A stretch of 64,000 nucleotides of DNA from Sistotremastrum niveocremeum HHB9708 (GCA_001630475.1 KV419402.1:303910-367909), one strand, 5' to 3'. Counted from the stretch's first letter, positions 1-10,377 are shown. Notes: a model not told the origin generated them from the letters alone. Translations and numbers: made by a program.

Positions 1-537
1 CTCTCGCCGAATACACTTGCCATGTGTAAGACTGCGAACGTTAGCAACGAAAGCCCTTTGCTGGTCGATGCATGGGCTTTCGTCTACCACAATGATGCTG
101 TGTTACTTGCAAAAGGTATCATTGAAAAATCTCGCTGTCGTCGATGATTGCTGATGAGAACATAAGTGAAAGTCCTCTACACTCAAAGCACGGGCAAAGG
201 AGCTCGTCACGCATGGCATCCGACACTCTCCTCCATTGGTGCGCCATCGTATATTGTTGTTCAGCTCTACGAGCGTGCGCAGCTCCATCGTTTCCGCCCA
301 GGAGCCGCCTCAGGATCTCGTCTACACAGTTACACATTCGCTCAAATTACTCGGAATGCGCTCCTTACCCTCCTCGATCGAAACGATTGGCCGAAAGGTG
401 AAGCCCGGTCAGGGAGTGTGGATGTGTCGCAGAAGGTGTGGGAGATCTATGCAGCACTCAGCAAGGACAGAGAGAATCTCAAGGCTCTGATGAGCAAGAT
501 GAAGTCGCGACAACAGAATCAAGACAACGAAGAGTAG
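1..537 (+). CDS. 3' end of an unrecognised protein gene (5' partial)
   Basis: The reading frame is open from base 1 to a 52-nt intron (about 116-166, GT-AG) and then continues to TAG at 535-537. The joined product has about 160 visible residues. It begins before the window and ends in a charged tail, ALMSKMKSRQQNQDNEE. The middle contains IGAPSYIVVQLYERA, which looks like a folded domain, but I do not recognise the family. The intron and the smooth phase across it support a real gene. The start is outside the window. Confidence 0.5.
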
Positions 538-1196
538 ATCATCGAGGAATCGTTTGAAAGGACGTCGTAACATATATTTTATTCACTGTCTATGATCTAT
601 GTACGTTGGTAAATACAGTCTAGTCGCCAGCAATGTCTCTACAGTGTTTCGGACGCGAAGGCTCGTCGCCAGCAATGTCTCTACAGTACTTCGGACGTGG
701 AGGGCCAAAATTCAGATGTCAGGTAGGATTTCGGACATCGAGCCGAAAATTTGGTTCGGACATCGGACATCCGTGTCTGTACCTGACATATCCTGACATA
801 ATCAAGGGTCCTCTCCGAGTCCGTTCTCCCATCGTCGCCGTTTCCTCGTCGTCATCCTTACTGGTTTTGTTTCCTAAACTCGTTCCTGGAAAATCTGCGT
901 GCAATAAATTGGCCCTCGATGCATATCTGAGTGTGTTCAGTAACCCTGTCGTTGTCGCTTGTTTCCGGCTGGGCTTTACTGTCAAGCTTCGAGTTCAACT
1001 TGTAACGATGCGTGATGGAAGCGATCGCGCTGAAGAACGAGTCCTTCTTCTTCATGGGTTCCGCAGATCTAGACATCCTGTTCTGCGTCCTTCTTCATAT
1101 TGCCAATAAAAACTTTCTTGCATCTGAGTAGAAATCTCTTCTCATCGGTATCCCAGTGCCACTGCAAGCACCCAATGACCCGCTTTCGAACACAAA
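538..1196. other. intergenic, no gene recognised
   Basis: No convincing exon chain is seen on either strand. The stretch holds the short direct repeat at 623-698 and several TCGGACAT copies at 735-775. Confidence 0.4.
623..698. repeat. two-copy direct repeat, 41-bp period
   Basis: The copies begin at 623 and 664. They share GTCGCCAGCAATGTCTCTAC, followed by a less exact half ending in TTCGGACG. No function can be assigned. Confidence 0.6.
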
Positions 1197-1234
1197 CTAA
1201 TTTATTCTTATCCAATAATTGCGTACATAGACTG
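1197..1234 (-). terminator. U1 3' block with poly(A)-like signal
   Basis: The gene strand reads TATGTACGCAATTATTGGAT and then AAGAATAAATTAG, with AATAAA exact. This block matches the other ten in order and spacing. Confidence 0.5.
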
Positions 1235-1894
1235 TCATATTCAACTGCCATCCATACACCCCAACCCTCAATAGTGCACGCCAAAGCATTGAGCCAATTG
1301 ACTGGCGCATAACAGAGCCTGCTACGCGCACCCGCACTTCGACATGAGATCTCATGTTCGTCGATGTGTTCTGACCATTGTAGAGGCGATGCTTGAGGGA
1401 GGGAAAAGTCAGGCAAGAGAATGTTCTCGGTGAAGTGACGACGTACAACGGTACAAGGTCACGGAACTGAACTTCAAGGATCTTTGGATAGCGAGAAACG
1501 TTCGGTGAGCTCCTATGATGTCGAGTCCAGTGACGGATCAATGATGAGTATGTGCTAGTAAGGAACAGCAATGAACGGACGTACGACAGCCTTTGACAGG
1601 TAGTCGGTTTCCACCGACCGTTACCTTCTCCAGCATAAATTCCAGTGACTTGGAAAGTGTTGTTAGCGGCCGTGCAGTGAGACTTGAGAGTTCGAGACGA
1701 CTTACCGACGCACGGTGTTTTAGCCTTCACTAGAGAAGGAGAGTCACAAGACAGATCAATCGGAGTCAGAGTTGCTGCGCCACTACCTCCCAAGGATCAT
1801 GGTCCCCTATTTGCGAGACAATGAGCGAGAGCAAAATATGAGACAAATAGTTATACGTAGGAGATAGGGCTATTAAGGTCTCCAACGAATATGT

Positions 1895-2235
1895 ACTCGC
1901 CATACTCGAGTACTCGTCGGTGAGTACTCGTGATGCGAGGCCGAAGGTCTCGCATCCGAAATTTTTTGAGATTTTTTTTGAGAAAACACTCGAGTACTCG
2001 CGTGTATATTCGCGAGTACTCGAGATCACACAAGTATTTGAGAGTATTCGTACTCGAGTGTCTTCATAGCACTCGAGTACTTGCATTCACGAGTATTTTT
2101 GCATACTCGAGTCGACTTGTCAGACTCGAGTACTTGCTGTTCTTGTTCACACTGGTCGTACTCGAGCCCAGACAGGACTCGAGTTCACACTTGTCGAAGT
2201 CGAGCCCAGACAGGGCTCGACTACTCAAGATCACA
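1895..2235. repeat. left subterminal array of CGAGTACTCG palindromes
   Basis: About ten CGAGTACTCG or near copies (ACTCGAGTACTCG, GAGTACTTG) occur here, then a longer duplicated motif TCGAGCCCAGACAGG at about 2165 and 2203. The mirrored cluster is at 3725-3845. Confidence 0.7.
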
Positions 2236-2249
2236 CCTCACGCAAGCTA

Positions 2250-3470
2250 TCTAATTACTCCGATGTCTCTGCGGGTCGGGTTATCCGGTGCGTCTAGACG
2301 GCGATGGCGGTGGCGAGGCGAGAGGCGATATGACGAGGAGGTTGGTGGTGGTGGCAGTGATGAGGGAGACGATGGTCGAGGGAAGAGGAAGCCCCAATGG
2401 ATGTGGGAAAGGTGATGAGAGAGAATGAGAAATTAGTTGTAATTAGACGAGAGACGAGATGACGGACGTACTTACCTCTCAAACGTTCCCAATAACCTAT
2501 ACATTCCAACCTCCTTCATTTAATGCCGCATTCTGGAGATGGCGGAGAATTGCGATGACGTTGCGAAGTCGATGCAGGAGTCCGCGGCGAACACGAAGAG
2601 TGTAGATATAGGATGTTGGCGGCGACGGTGATGATGATGATGGATATGAGAGAGAGAGAGACGGAGGTTATGAAACGATAGAGACGAGGAGTGAGGGGTG
2701 GGCAGGAGCCGACATCGTTAGAAGACTGTAGAATAATTAGCAACGAATACATGATCGACGATTAAGAACAACGCACCTGTCATTCTGAATCCATCTGACC
2801 ATGCCCTATCTCCAACCCATTCTCCACCTCTCGTCGCGTCGAAGTTGAACATCAAAGTTGAAGAACGTTGTCTGAAAAGAATATGGGTCAGTGAGTGCAT
2901 GCGATTCGATTGAGAAGATGACTTACGGTATCGTCTTGCTCTCGTCCGTGCGATCTTGATTTCGTGGGGGAGTGACTGCGGCATCGCCCTATCCCCAACA
3001 CTAACACTCCTCTCTCAACGTTGAAGAATGTCGTCTAGAAAAGAATATGGGTCAGAAGAAGCACGCGATCGAATGAAGATGGGAGCTTACGCTGTTAGAC
3101 CTGGCACGACTCTCGTAGGTGCGATCTTGATGCGGTCGATATCGAAGTACAGTGTCGAGAGACAAGAGGTGATGGCGGTAGATGAAGAGACGTCGGAGAG
3201 CACACTTAGGTGAGTCGTTGTTGTAATTTAGGCAGCGAGTGTTGACGGATGCGGTCTTGATCCCGTCGTTTGCGATGCGATTCCTCGTGACGGTGGCGAC
3301 AGAGAAGGGGTTGAGAGCGCGTTATTGGAGTGTGATGACGAGGGATGTTGCAGGGGATGTGGATGAAAGCAGAGGGCGACGACGAAGACAAGTCAATGGC
3401 GGCGAGTATGGCGGATGCAGACGAGGACGCGCGAGTACTATACAAGAGCTGATGTAAGCAAGTTGATTCG
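2250..3470 (-). other. gene-like exon-intron remnant inside element A
   Basis: On the minus strand exon-like blocks are separated by GTAAGT...TTTTCAG-type introns of about 55 nt, for example 2874-2928 and 3036-3091. An exon plus its intron is duplicated. I do not recognise a product, and the frames do not join into one convincing protein. This could be a captured host gene fragment or the decayed coding part of the transposon. Confidence 0.3.
2844..3135. repeat. tandem duplication of about 175 bp containing an intron
   Basis: The copies start at about 2844 and 3019. They share GTTGAAGAA, then GAAAAGAATATGGGTCAG, the CTTACG splice donor (minus strand) and GTGCGATCTTGAT in the same order. Both exon and intron parts match, so the duplication is genomic. 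Confidence 0.6.
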
Positions 3471-3527
3471 ATACGAAGGGTGCTACAAGAAAAACGCCCT
3501 ATAAAGCCAAAAAAACCACATTTCTAA

Positions 3528-3716
3528 CTCGACTATCTAGCTCAGCGTGCTTACTCGTGGCATGCTGGGCGCTCGCGACAATTTTGTGGTCGTGAGTTCG
3601 ATTCTCAATGCTGGCCGTCGAAATTAATATTATAATAAATAATAATATATATAGATGTATATAATATTTAAATAATAAAAATAATATTAAATTAAATATT
3701 ATAAATAATAATTAAA
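3528..3716 (+). repeat. tRNA-derived SINE-like sequence with A/T-rich tail
   Basis: An A-box-like TAGCTCAGCG at about 3538 is followed by a B-box-like GAGTTCGATTCTC at about 3597, where TGAG and CTCA can pair around the TTCGATT loop. The spacing of about 50 nt suits a pol III type 2 promoter. About 90 bp of almost pure A/T then follows (3624-3715). A clean acceptor stem is not evident, so a SINE head or decayed tRNA is likelier than a working tRNA. Confidence 0.4.
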
Positions 3717-3724
3717 CTACGAGT

Positions 3725-3845
3725 GCTAGCCGGATACTCGTGAGTACTCGCCGTGAATACCCGTACTCACCGGAAAATGAAATCCTGTAACTCAGTACTC
3801 GCCGGAAGATCCCGGACGAGTACTCGCGCGAGTATACTCGCGAAT
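3725..3845. repeat. right subterminal array of CGAGTACTCG palindromes
   Basis: Copies such as TGAGTACTCGCCG, CAGTACTCGCCGG and CGAGTACTCGCGCGAGTA lie just inside the right end of element A, in mirror arrangement to the left array. Confidence 0.65.
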
Positions 3846-4024
3846 GTATTCTTTTTCCCTATATTCGTTGGATGCCTTAAGGGCTATGTCGCACATTGCC
3901 GTAATGCACTTAGCGCAGAGACCGACGACAAGAATCAGCGAAGGGAGAAATGGTGAATCACGGATCAGAGACATGAGGCAGCGACGACAACGTAATTTTC
4001 TCAGATAGAATAGGACGATCCAAG

Positions 4025-4906
4025 GGAAGCAAGGTCCGTTCAAAGAAATTTAGCCGCCTCCGGCGGTTTTCGACAAATCGAAGCGTCCGGCTCCGGGAAG
4101 AGGCTGACAGATATCCGTGACCTCGGCTTCGTTTCATCTCCGACCGTCTTGGTCTTTGTCGTCGTTCACGACGACGACGCGTCACAGTGCTAGAAAACGC
4201 AAGGTCAGCTTCTTTCCCACTCGATCTATCAACATCTTTGCTGACTTCCTGGGCTGATTTAGCTATCCTCGCTCCCTCGCGGCTGATACGAAAAATCAGC
4301 GCAGGGGTCAACGGACGCGCGTCGGGGTGGCACGAAGACGCGTCCAACGCGTAATAGCTCTTTTGGGGTGGCTGTAAAGGGGGCCGAGATGAACGGAGGG
4401 AGTGGAGAGAGTGAGTTGGACCATGGATTCACGAAAGGCATGGTATTCTCGCTTTTTTCTGTTTTCTGTTTGCCTTTCTCTTCTGTGTTCACTCACTTTC
4501 ACCCTTCAAAAATACATGTAATGGCCCCTACTCACTCTAGACTCACCCTTTCGCTTCTGGCCCATGTTTGAAATAAAAAAAGATACATTTTTCCGGATTT
4601 TATTACTTGAGAGGTGTGAAGATCAATGCAAGGCAGTCCAATAATTCCCGAAAATCAGGATCAAATCAGGACTTCTGCATTATCACAAGACAGCAACCCC
4701 TGTCTTCACATATGCTATACGCGCTGCTGCCAGTTTCTGCCTAGGACGCTGCTCAGATATCTGCAGCCCTGAAGTCTCGCGGCTTCCGAGGAGCCCAAAG
4801 TAGAACTTTCGGTTACGGAGTGAGAGCGTATCTCCGCAGCCGAATGCTTCGATTTGTCCGGCAACCGCCGGGGCGGCTAAATTTCTTTGAACGGACCTTG
4901 CTTCCC
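4025..4906. mobile_element. hAT-like non-autonomous element with long inverted repeats (element B)
   Basis: Inverted repeats of about 80 bp (4025-4104 and 4830-4906) include about 35 identical positions starting GGAAGCAAGGTCCGTTCAAA. The 8-bp direct repeat GATCCAAG flanks the element (4017-4024 and 4907-4914). The 882-bp interior shows no transposase; it has T-rich and A-rich tracts near 4450-4600 and no clear gene. The duplication length points to hAT, though other families with 8-9 bp duplications are possible. It lies inside U1. Confidence 0.72.
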
Positions 4907-4922
4907 GATCCAAGAAGGTGTG

Positions 4923-4980
4923 GATAGATGGGGGAAAGATGGAGGGTAGCGAAGCGATTCGGCCTCCTTTTATACCCCAG
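4923..4980 (-). promoter_or_regulatory. U1 promoter: TATA box plus CATCT tract
   Basis: The gene strand reads GGGGTATAAAAGG at 4966-4978, with CCCTCCATCTTTCCCCCATC just downstream (4927-4946). The upstream element AGGCTTGGCAT (+ strand) is at 5051-5061. Confidence 0.6.
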
Positions 4981-6226
4981 CCGCGGAGCAGCGTCGTCCG
5001 AATCCTCTCGAAAGATGTCGGGGTCGATCGAGAAGAATGAAGGGGAGGAAAGGCTTGGCATAAACATTGACATCGGTGCTTCGGGAGGCCCAGATCTGAA
5101 GATTCTTCACTCGATCTGGAAGGGATCGGAAGAAAGAAGCATGGATCTACGTCCGACGTCTCATCAGCGTTTGTCTCGCGATCGAGAATCACTCTCTCCA
5201 TTCCGAAGATCGAGGAGAACTCAAGATCGGCTTTCCAACCTGTAGGGTCCGCGGCCCACGACACACGCTGAGTGGCCCAATTCTCCCTATTCGACATCGC
5301 ACTTAGAATCTGCTATAAGTTGCGTTCGGCATTTGCCGTACATATGTAACACTTGCAAACTTCTTTCAAACTCCGACTTTCGCCTCCTCGTCCTCCTCGT
5401 TCGTTCATCGTTATTCCGCTCACACTCGTTCATTCGTCATCGACAACTTGTAAATACGACACCATCCCGCTCCTTCACGCATTCCGTACTCGTTCCGCAG
5501 CCTCCAGGCACTAATCCGGTTCCCCTCATCACTTCCACCAATCCCATTCGACTTCGTATATCTTAATTGTTCACCATCGCATCACGCACGCCGTCCTCAT
5601 AAAGCAACATTTCATTTATCATTCCAACCCTCGCCGACGATCTCGCATACTCAACTCGCCTTTACCTCTCTCGACGTCGCCCCCTTCATCGGCCTTCAAA
5701 GGTCAGGGCACTACGACTAGTGGATCAAGACCGGAACTTGTGAGACACGTCGGATAGTCTCAAATGGGTTGGCTTTGCATTTTATGTTTGTTCTTAGGCC
5801 GTTTCATGTATGACCCGTTGTAGCACAGCTAGTGGGTCAATTTATTCATTGTAGACCTCTGGCCGGGTCATGGACTCGATTTCATTGGTTCGTCACTCAT
5901 TGACTCTTTCGTATATATACTATCATGTATTACTTGCTTAGGACACCGAATACTACCCCCATCTTGCGTGCTACTCTCTCTTCCGCGTGACTCTATTTAA
6001 AAATATCCTCTCTCTCTCTTTCTTGTCAACAAACTCTTTCACTCGGGCTTCACACTAAGCGATCTCTGCGGCGAACTATACATTCTTCTAGTCTACTCAA
6101 TTAAAAATCTCTACACAACCATCGATCCGATCTTGTAGATCGAGGCCCGGGCAGTAAACTCTTCATCTCAATTGCGAATTGGGCGAAAAGGTGGGGGATA
6201 GAACAGAGTCCGAGTCCAAGTGACAC
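4981..6226. other. U1 upstream region and unassigned spacer
   Basis: The first 250 bp is U1 upstream sequence resembling that of U3 and U6 (GATCTGGAAGGGATCGGAAG near 5110). A plus-strand TATATATA at about 5912, followed by a CT-rich run near 6006, could be a promoter, but no coding exon follows that I can support. Confidence 0.4.
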
Positions 6227-6262
6227 GATTCGATCACAAAACAATTTATATTCTATCCAATA
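6227..6262 (-). terminator. U2 3' block
   Basis: The gene strand reads TTGGATAGAATATAAATTGT and then TTTGTGATCGAATC. This is one of the best matches to the family consensus. Confidence 0.55.
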
Positions 6263-7110
6263 TCGGTCAAACGAACGGACACGTCGTACGACCCACTAGC
6301 ACCCCGTCGAATGAGAAATCCAAGATCATACTCTCGCAACACCCTAGCATCCAACTGCCCTCCGCAACACTGACCTCGAGGAACTAATCACAACTCTGCA
6401 GCTCCCCGGTCTACCTGCGAAATAGGACCTGCTGTCTTGACCAGCTTTGCTTCGCGTTTAGTGACTCTAATCTTCGGCAGCTGATACAATGATCCAAGGC
6501 ATGTTCCTGGTCCAGGATAGCATAGACGAATTCAGTGCAGAGAAACAACTTGGCCCGAAGCGCTGATAAAATATCGGTCCTCGTGCTTACAGTCCTACGC
6601 AGGATCTGTACCATTTGATGAGCGGCGACGCAGCTAATAGAGGTGCCTGACATGAATAATGGCGGAGCAAGCAAGGATCATAAATAACGTACGCGAATTT
6701 GGGACGAGTCCGACCCCGAAGAGATCGACACGCTCAATACAATCTGTAAGAGGACATAATGATCCCGCAGATTGCGTGATGATATCTCTCAGAGAGGAGG
6801 ATACAACCTGCATGCTCCATCATCATGAGCTCAAAGGAAACGAGGCCGAGCTTACTAGGTCCGTTATGACGCATAAAAAGTGTTGAACGGATGAGAAAGC
6901 TGTTGTTCCGAGAGCTGGTCCAAAAGGTATACACATGTCAGATGAAAATCAGAACAGCAAAGACGAAGCACGTACTCGTTGCAGCCATATATGTCCCGAT
7001 TCGTCTGCTACTGCTTCGTGCCATAGTGCGCGGGTGTTCAACGGGATGACTTTCGAGAATGGTGTCGGTGGATACAAGATTGTCGGACAGGATAGATACT
7101 GAGTGGAAAG

Positions 7111-7178
7111 TTAGATGAAGTTAGATGGGGGGAAGATGAGGATTTTCTCACCGAGGTCTCCTCCTTATATACACCAGC
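7111..7178 (-). promoter_or_regulatory. U2 promoter
   Basis: The gene-strand TATA box GTATATAAGGAG is at 7161-7172. CATCTTCCCCCCATCTAAC follows at 7117-7138. The upstream element GAGCTTGGCATC (+ strand) is at 7255-7266. Confidence 0.65.
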
Positions 7179-7180
7179 CT

Positions 7181-7685
7181 CCTCGTCGCCCATGATCGGA
7201 ATAATCGACCCGAGATTTGAAGCGGGAGGGCGATTCGGAAGATGGTTCTGGGTTTGAGCTTGGCATCGTGGGGAACATATCGATCGAGATTTGCATCATC
7301 GAGGTTCTCAGAGACGTTCAGGAAGAATACGGGGGAACAGAGCTTCTATACAGGTGGGGCCTGTGATCGAAGATCTTGTCTCAGTTCGGGAGAATCGAGA
7401 AAGATTGACAGCCGGCGCCCACCGATCACCGATCATCGACCCATTCTGAATCTCAGCCTCTTCATCGAATTATCGTCCGAGCGAGAAGCTTCCCTGTCGG
7501 ATCCGCGGGTGAAGAAGATTCGGGGCCGACACGCTAAACGCCCAAGCTCAGATGGGCTAGAAAATAGAGAGAAAATTCCGAGAGACCCATACGACAATGG
7601 GAGAGACTGGGACGTACTCTCTAGATGTTGTCATTGAGTTCTTCCGTATCAAACGTCGATCGAGAGTTTGAGCAGAGACTCAGAT
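7181..7685. promoter_or_regulatory. divergent intergenic region between U2 and P1
   Basis: There is no gene in these 505 bp between the U2 TATA box and the P1 block. It contains repeated GATCG and CGGAAGA motifs and the GCTTGGCAT element. Confidence 0.4.
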
Positions 7686-9123
7686 GACGCCAAACACGGC
7701 CAAACACGGAAAATTGGCTATATACCATTTCGAACTCCGCTCTGTCATGACAAAAAATTGTTGTCGTTCGCGAGCGTCGTTGGAAGCCTGATGTCTGCAA
7801 TCTTGAAATCTCACAGACGTTCCTCCGTAAGCTCGTTTCTATCCCCTATCTTCCAAAGATATCAACAAGCTTACGAAATTTCCAGTGATTTCAGTCTCGC
7901 AACCACTTCAGGTTTTCCAATATTTCACGCTGCGTTCGTGACCTTACTCCCTAGGATGTCAGCTTGATAAAGCATCAGTAGAGGCATGTACATTTGCCGC
8001 ACCGAACTCAGTCTTCGTGATACTGAGCTAGTTCTGTAGCGTTGGCCTGTGCTGCGCGGTTGGACTCAATTCTAAACGAGATGCATCCATCCAACTCTTC
8101 TCAAGGCGATCTTGGTCATATAAACGATCTGAATCCTAGGCGATCTGAATCCTCCTCATCTTTCAGATGATAATGCTTCACGTTCCTCGTTCCGCTCAAG
8201 TCACCTCTTCTGTCCTCCAACAGCAGTCCGGGAGCCGTAGCCCTCGATCCCCCAAGACTCCACTCATCGGGGACTCTTGTACATCCCTTTTCCATCTAGT
8301 CTTGTATCCTGTCTGACATCTATGTAATTCAAAGGCTTCTACGACTTCGACTTGACGCTTTCGACAGAGCTAGATGCGTTGCCTCTCTGCCACGTGTCAA
8401 ATCCATCGGACGAATACTTGATACGAAAGCAATGGCACATATAGGATAGTGGGAAGGTTGGGAGATGATGCTTCTCTGAGCTATCGTTCGCCCTTGTCTT
8501 ACGCCTGCTCCTTTCGTGACCATTTTCCGTTTCGCTGACGTCTTATTCTATCCTATTCCAGACCCGATTTTTCCTAAAACAAAATTCATAGTGCTGCTCT
8601 GATATCTCTAGCGTCACTGCCTGCCTCAGTGTCATACTCGCCTCGTCCATCACAACTGCGGCTTGCATTCGAATGCCTCGGGTCTATGGTCCACAAGCAT
8701 ACACCCCATAGAAGGGACTGTCAACCTCGCATTATCAAGGATCGGTCGTCTGACGAAGCTCTCCGTAAGATGCTTAAATCACATGCCGGCCTTACCTAGG
8801 ACTCTTAACTCAGCACTAGGACATAGCCTCAAGATGTGACCTCGCACTGTCAACAAATTTCTAAGATATGTCGTCTGATAGGAATTGTCAATCGCTTCAG
8901 GCGTACTAGCACACGGCTGATTCTGGATGTCCTGTACTTTTTTGTTTCCGTGGAAAAGACAAGTTGAAGCTCGCTGCAGAATCGGGAACGGAAAGGATCG
9001 TTTCCCATGCTGAGCTTCGGGAATGAATTTTGGATATAATGTGCTTGCTTCCATCATCGGTCATCCAGATCCGTATACATAGTTGTGCTCGTCGGCGTGT
9101 TAGTTCCGACAGAAGCCAGGCTA
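7686..9123 (+). other. P1: possible divergent plus-strand unit beside U2
   Basis: It opens with the P block (7686-7750): GCCAAACACGGCCAAACACG, a TATA-like GGCTATATACC, then CGAACTCCGCTCTGTC. An intron-like GTAAGC...TTTCCAG lies at 7827-7885. No product is recognised downstream. The segment runs up to the U3 3' block, so the two would converge. Confidence 0.35.
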
Positions 9124-9172
9124 TTCGAACATAAAACGATTAATTCTGTATCCAATAAGTACATACAACGAC
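9124..9172 (-). terminator. U3 3' block
   Basis: The gene strand reads TATGTACTTATTGGATACAG and then AATTAATCGTTTTATG, one of the more diverged copies. Confidence 0.45.
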
Positions 9173-9940
9173 TCCGCATCAAGACCACCACAAATATTCG
9201 ACCTTCCACAGCTTTGATCAACCGAATGAAAGTGATCTTATACCCAATCGACGATACCCCCAATACACCTGTCACTTCCTTCCTTACCAACTTGAGTAGT
9301 TCTGTGTAAAATCTTGAGTCACTCCCGAATAGCCTTTGTAAGGAAAAATGAGAATGCGGATTGTGCAGTGAAGGACGAGAACTTACGTAGACGTAGGGAG
9401 GTGGGGTGACAGATTTGTGAGGTCTTCCTTTCTGGCCTTCCGTTCGCTCTGAATAGAGACCTTAGCGATTGAGTCACGGGCGGAAATGACGTTGACATAC
9501 TACTAAACTTCCCTCACAAAGACAACCCGGTCACTTTACACGGAGCGAAGGACTTGTGCAAGCTATCATGAAATATCAGTCGAAAAGTCACAATATGGCA
9601 TGAAACCAGAGACGACCTACGTTCCAACATCCACCGCACGACAAGGGAAAGGAAATCACCGTGACGCCGACATGCCTTATCAATAAAATGATACATGTCA
9701 GTGAAATGAATAAAAGATGAGATGCGGCATGAGATCATACTTTCGGAGATCGTAAATCTAATGAGTGTCATCAACGCCGTGATGCCGGCTTGGACTATTT
9801 CAAGAGCGGCGATGAGGAGTGAAGATGTTATTGACCAGAAGAACCCGATAAGTGACAAGGTGGGCCATGACGAGGGCGAAAGAGAAAAAGCATAATAGAA
9901 ATTGAAGAGAAATAAATTTTATGATGGAAGGAAAAATCAA

Positions 9941-10010
9941 GAAGATGGGGAAAGATGGGGGAAAGATGGAGATTCGAACAGTCATTGGTCTCCTTATATA
10001 CTCGTCGGAG
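9941..10010 (-). promoter_or_regulatory. U3 promoter
   Basis: The gene-strand TATA box GTATATAAGGAG is at 9991-10002. Two CATCTTTCCCC repeats follow (9941-9972). The upstream element GGGCTTGGCATCGG (+ strand) is at 10076-10088. Confidence 0.65.
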
Positions 10011-10329
10011 TCGGGACAAATGCTCCCGAATGGTGATCGAAGATGACAGGAGTGGATCGGATCGACGTGAACAAGGGCTTGGCATCGGTTTGGAGGCAAC
10101 GGATCTCAAGATCTTCGGCGAGATCTGGAAGGAATCGGAAGGAGTAGAAGCGCATATAGAACCCTCTTTCCCTTCGATCGAGTTGTCGCCTCCGCCGAAC
10201 GAATAAAGAGGATCTCTCCGAGCATGGCAAGACGATCGACTAGATCTCTTGTTCCAATCTTGGGGTGCAGACGTCAACTCGATTACATGCGACGCATACA
10301 AAAGTGTTCCGGGCCAGTCAAGAGTGCAA
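10011..10329. other. U3 upstream spacer
   Basis: No gene is seen. The sequence resembles the region upstream of U1 and U6, for example GATCTTCGGCGAGATCTGGA near 10109, and abuts the U4 3' block. Confidence 0.4.
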
Positions 10330-10377
10330 TTCGATCACAAAAGATTTTATATTGTATCCAAAGTACGCATATACGAG
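10330..10377 (-). terminator. U4 3' block
   Basis: The gene strand reads TATGCGTACTTTGGATACAA and then TATAAAATCTTTTGTGATCG. Confidence 0.5.

Larger units (their letters stand above)
1874..3879. mobile_element. hAT-like non-autonomous DNA transposon (element A)
   Basis: The 2006-bp element is flanked by the exact 8-bp direct repeat AGGGCTAT (1866-1873 and 3880-3887). Its inverted ends are TAAGGTCTCCAACGAATAT on the left and TAAGGCATCCAACGAATAT on the right, 17 of 19 matching. Arrays of the palindrome CGAGTACTCG sit just inside each end, like the subterminal repeats of hAT elements. No transposase is visible. It contains a duplicated exon-intron block and a tRNA-like sequence, so it may have captured or received other DNA. 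The hAT assignment rests on the 8-bp duplication and the subterminal repeats. Confidence 0.72.
1197..4980 (-). other. array unit U1, split by two DNA transposons
   Basis: Both shared ends of the family are here: the 3' block at 1197-1234 and the TATA box at 4966-4975. They lie 3.8 kb apart instead of 0.6-1.1 kb. Element A (1874-3879) and element B (4025-4906) account for the excess; subtracting both with one target duplication each leaves about 880 bp. Between the elements the minus strand has an ATG at 3974 reading MSLIRDSPFLPSLI and on into a hydrophobic stretch containing CITAM. The equivalent exon of U3 reads LSLIGFFW with GITAL at the same place. An intron-like GT-AG (about 1806-1855) follows beyond element A. 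The unit is presumably dead as a gene. Whether intact relatives make a protein is unproven. Confidence 0.5.
6227..7180 (-). other. array unit U2
   Basis: The clearest exon chain of the family is here. An ATG at 7024, about 140 bp from the TATA box, opens a frame reading MARSSSRRIGTYMAAT. A 61-nt intron (6915-6975, GTACGT...CAG) leads to a second exon (6856-6914) reading LGTTAFSSVQHFLCVITDL, which is hydrophobic. A further intron starts GTAAGC at 6855. Later GT-AG blocks can be chained to a product of roughly 120 residues, but their boundaries are not secure. No known family is recognised. Confidence 0.45.
9124..10010 (-). other. array unit U3
   Basis: A frame open from about 9900 reads LSLIGFFWSITSSLL, followed by a hydrophobic run with VQAGITALMTLI. 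It starts at TTG (9858) where U1 has ATG, so the start may be lost. A GTATGA...AAG intron with a CTGAC branch-like site follows at about 9676-9742. Near the 3' end a frame gives EGRIFVVVLM; a loosely similar ESVFVVV occurs in U4. No family is recognised, and this copy may be decayed. Confidence 0.42.

Noticed and set aside
1930-2415. 161-codon + ORF at the left of element A
   Set aside because: It runs through the palindrome repeats and CG-rich repeats; its composition is that of repeat DNA, not a protein.
5739-6120. Possible solo LTR (TG...CA limits, TATATATA, CT-rich stretch)
   Set aside because: No clear target duplication and no second copy in the window; the signals are equally compatible with an ordinary promoter.
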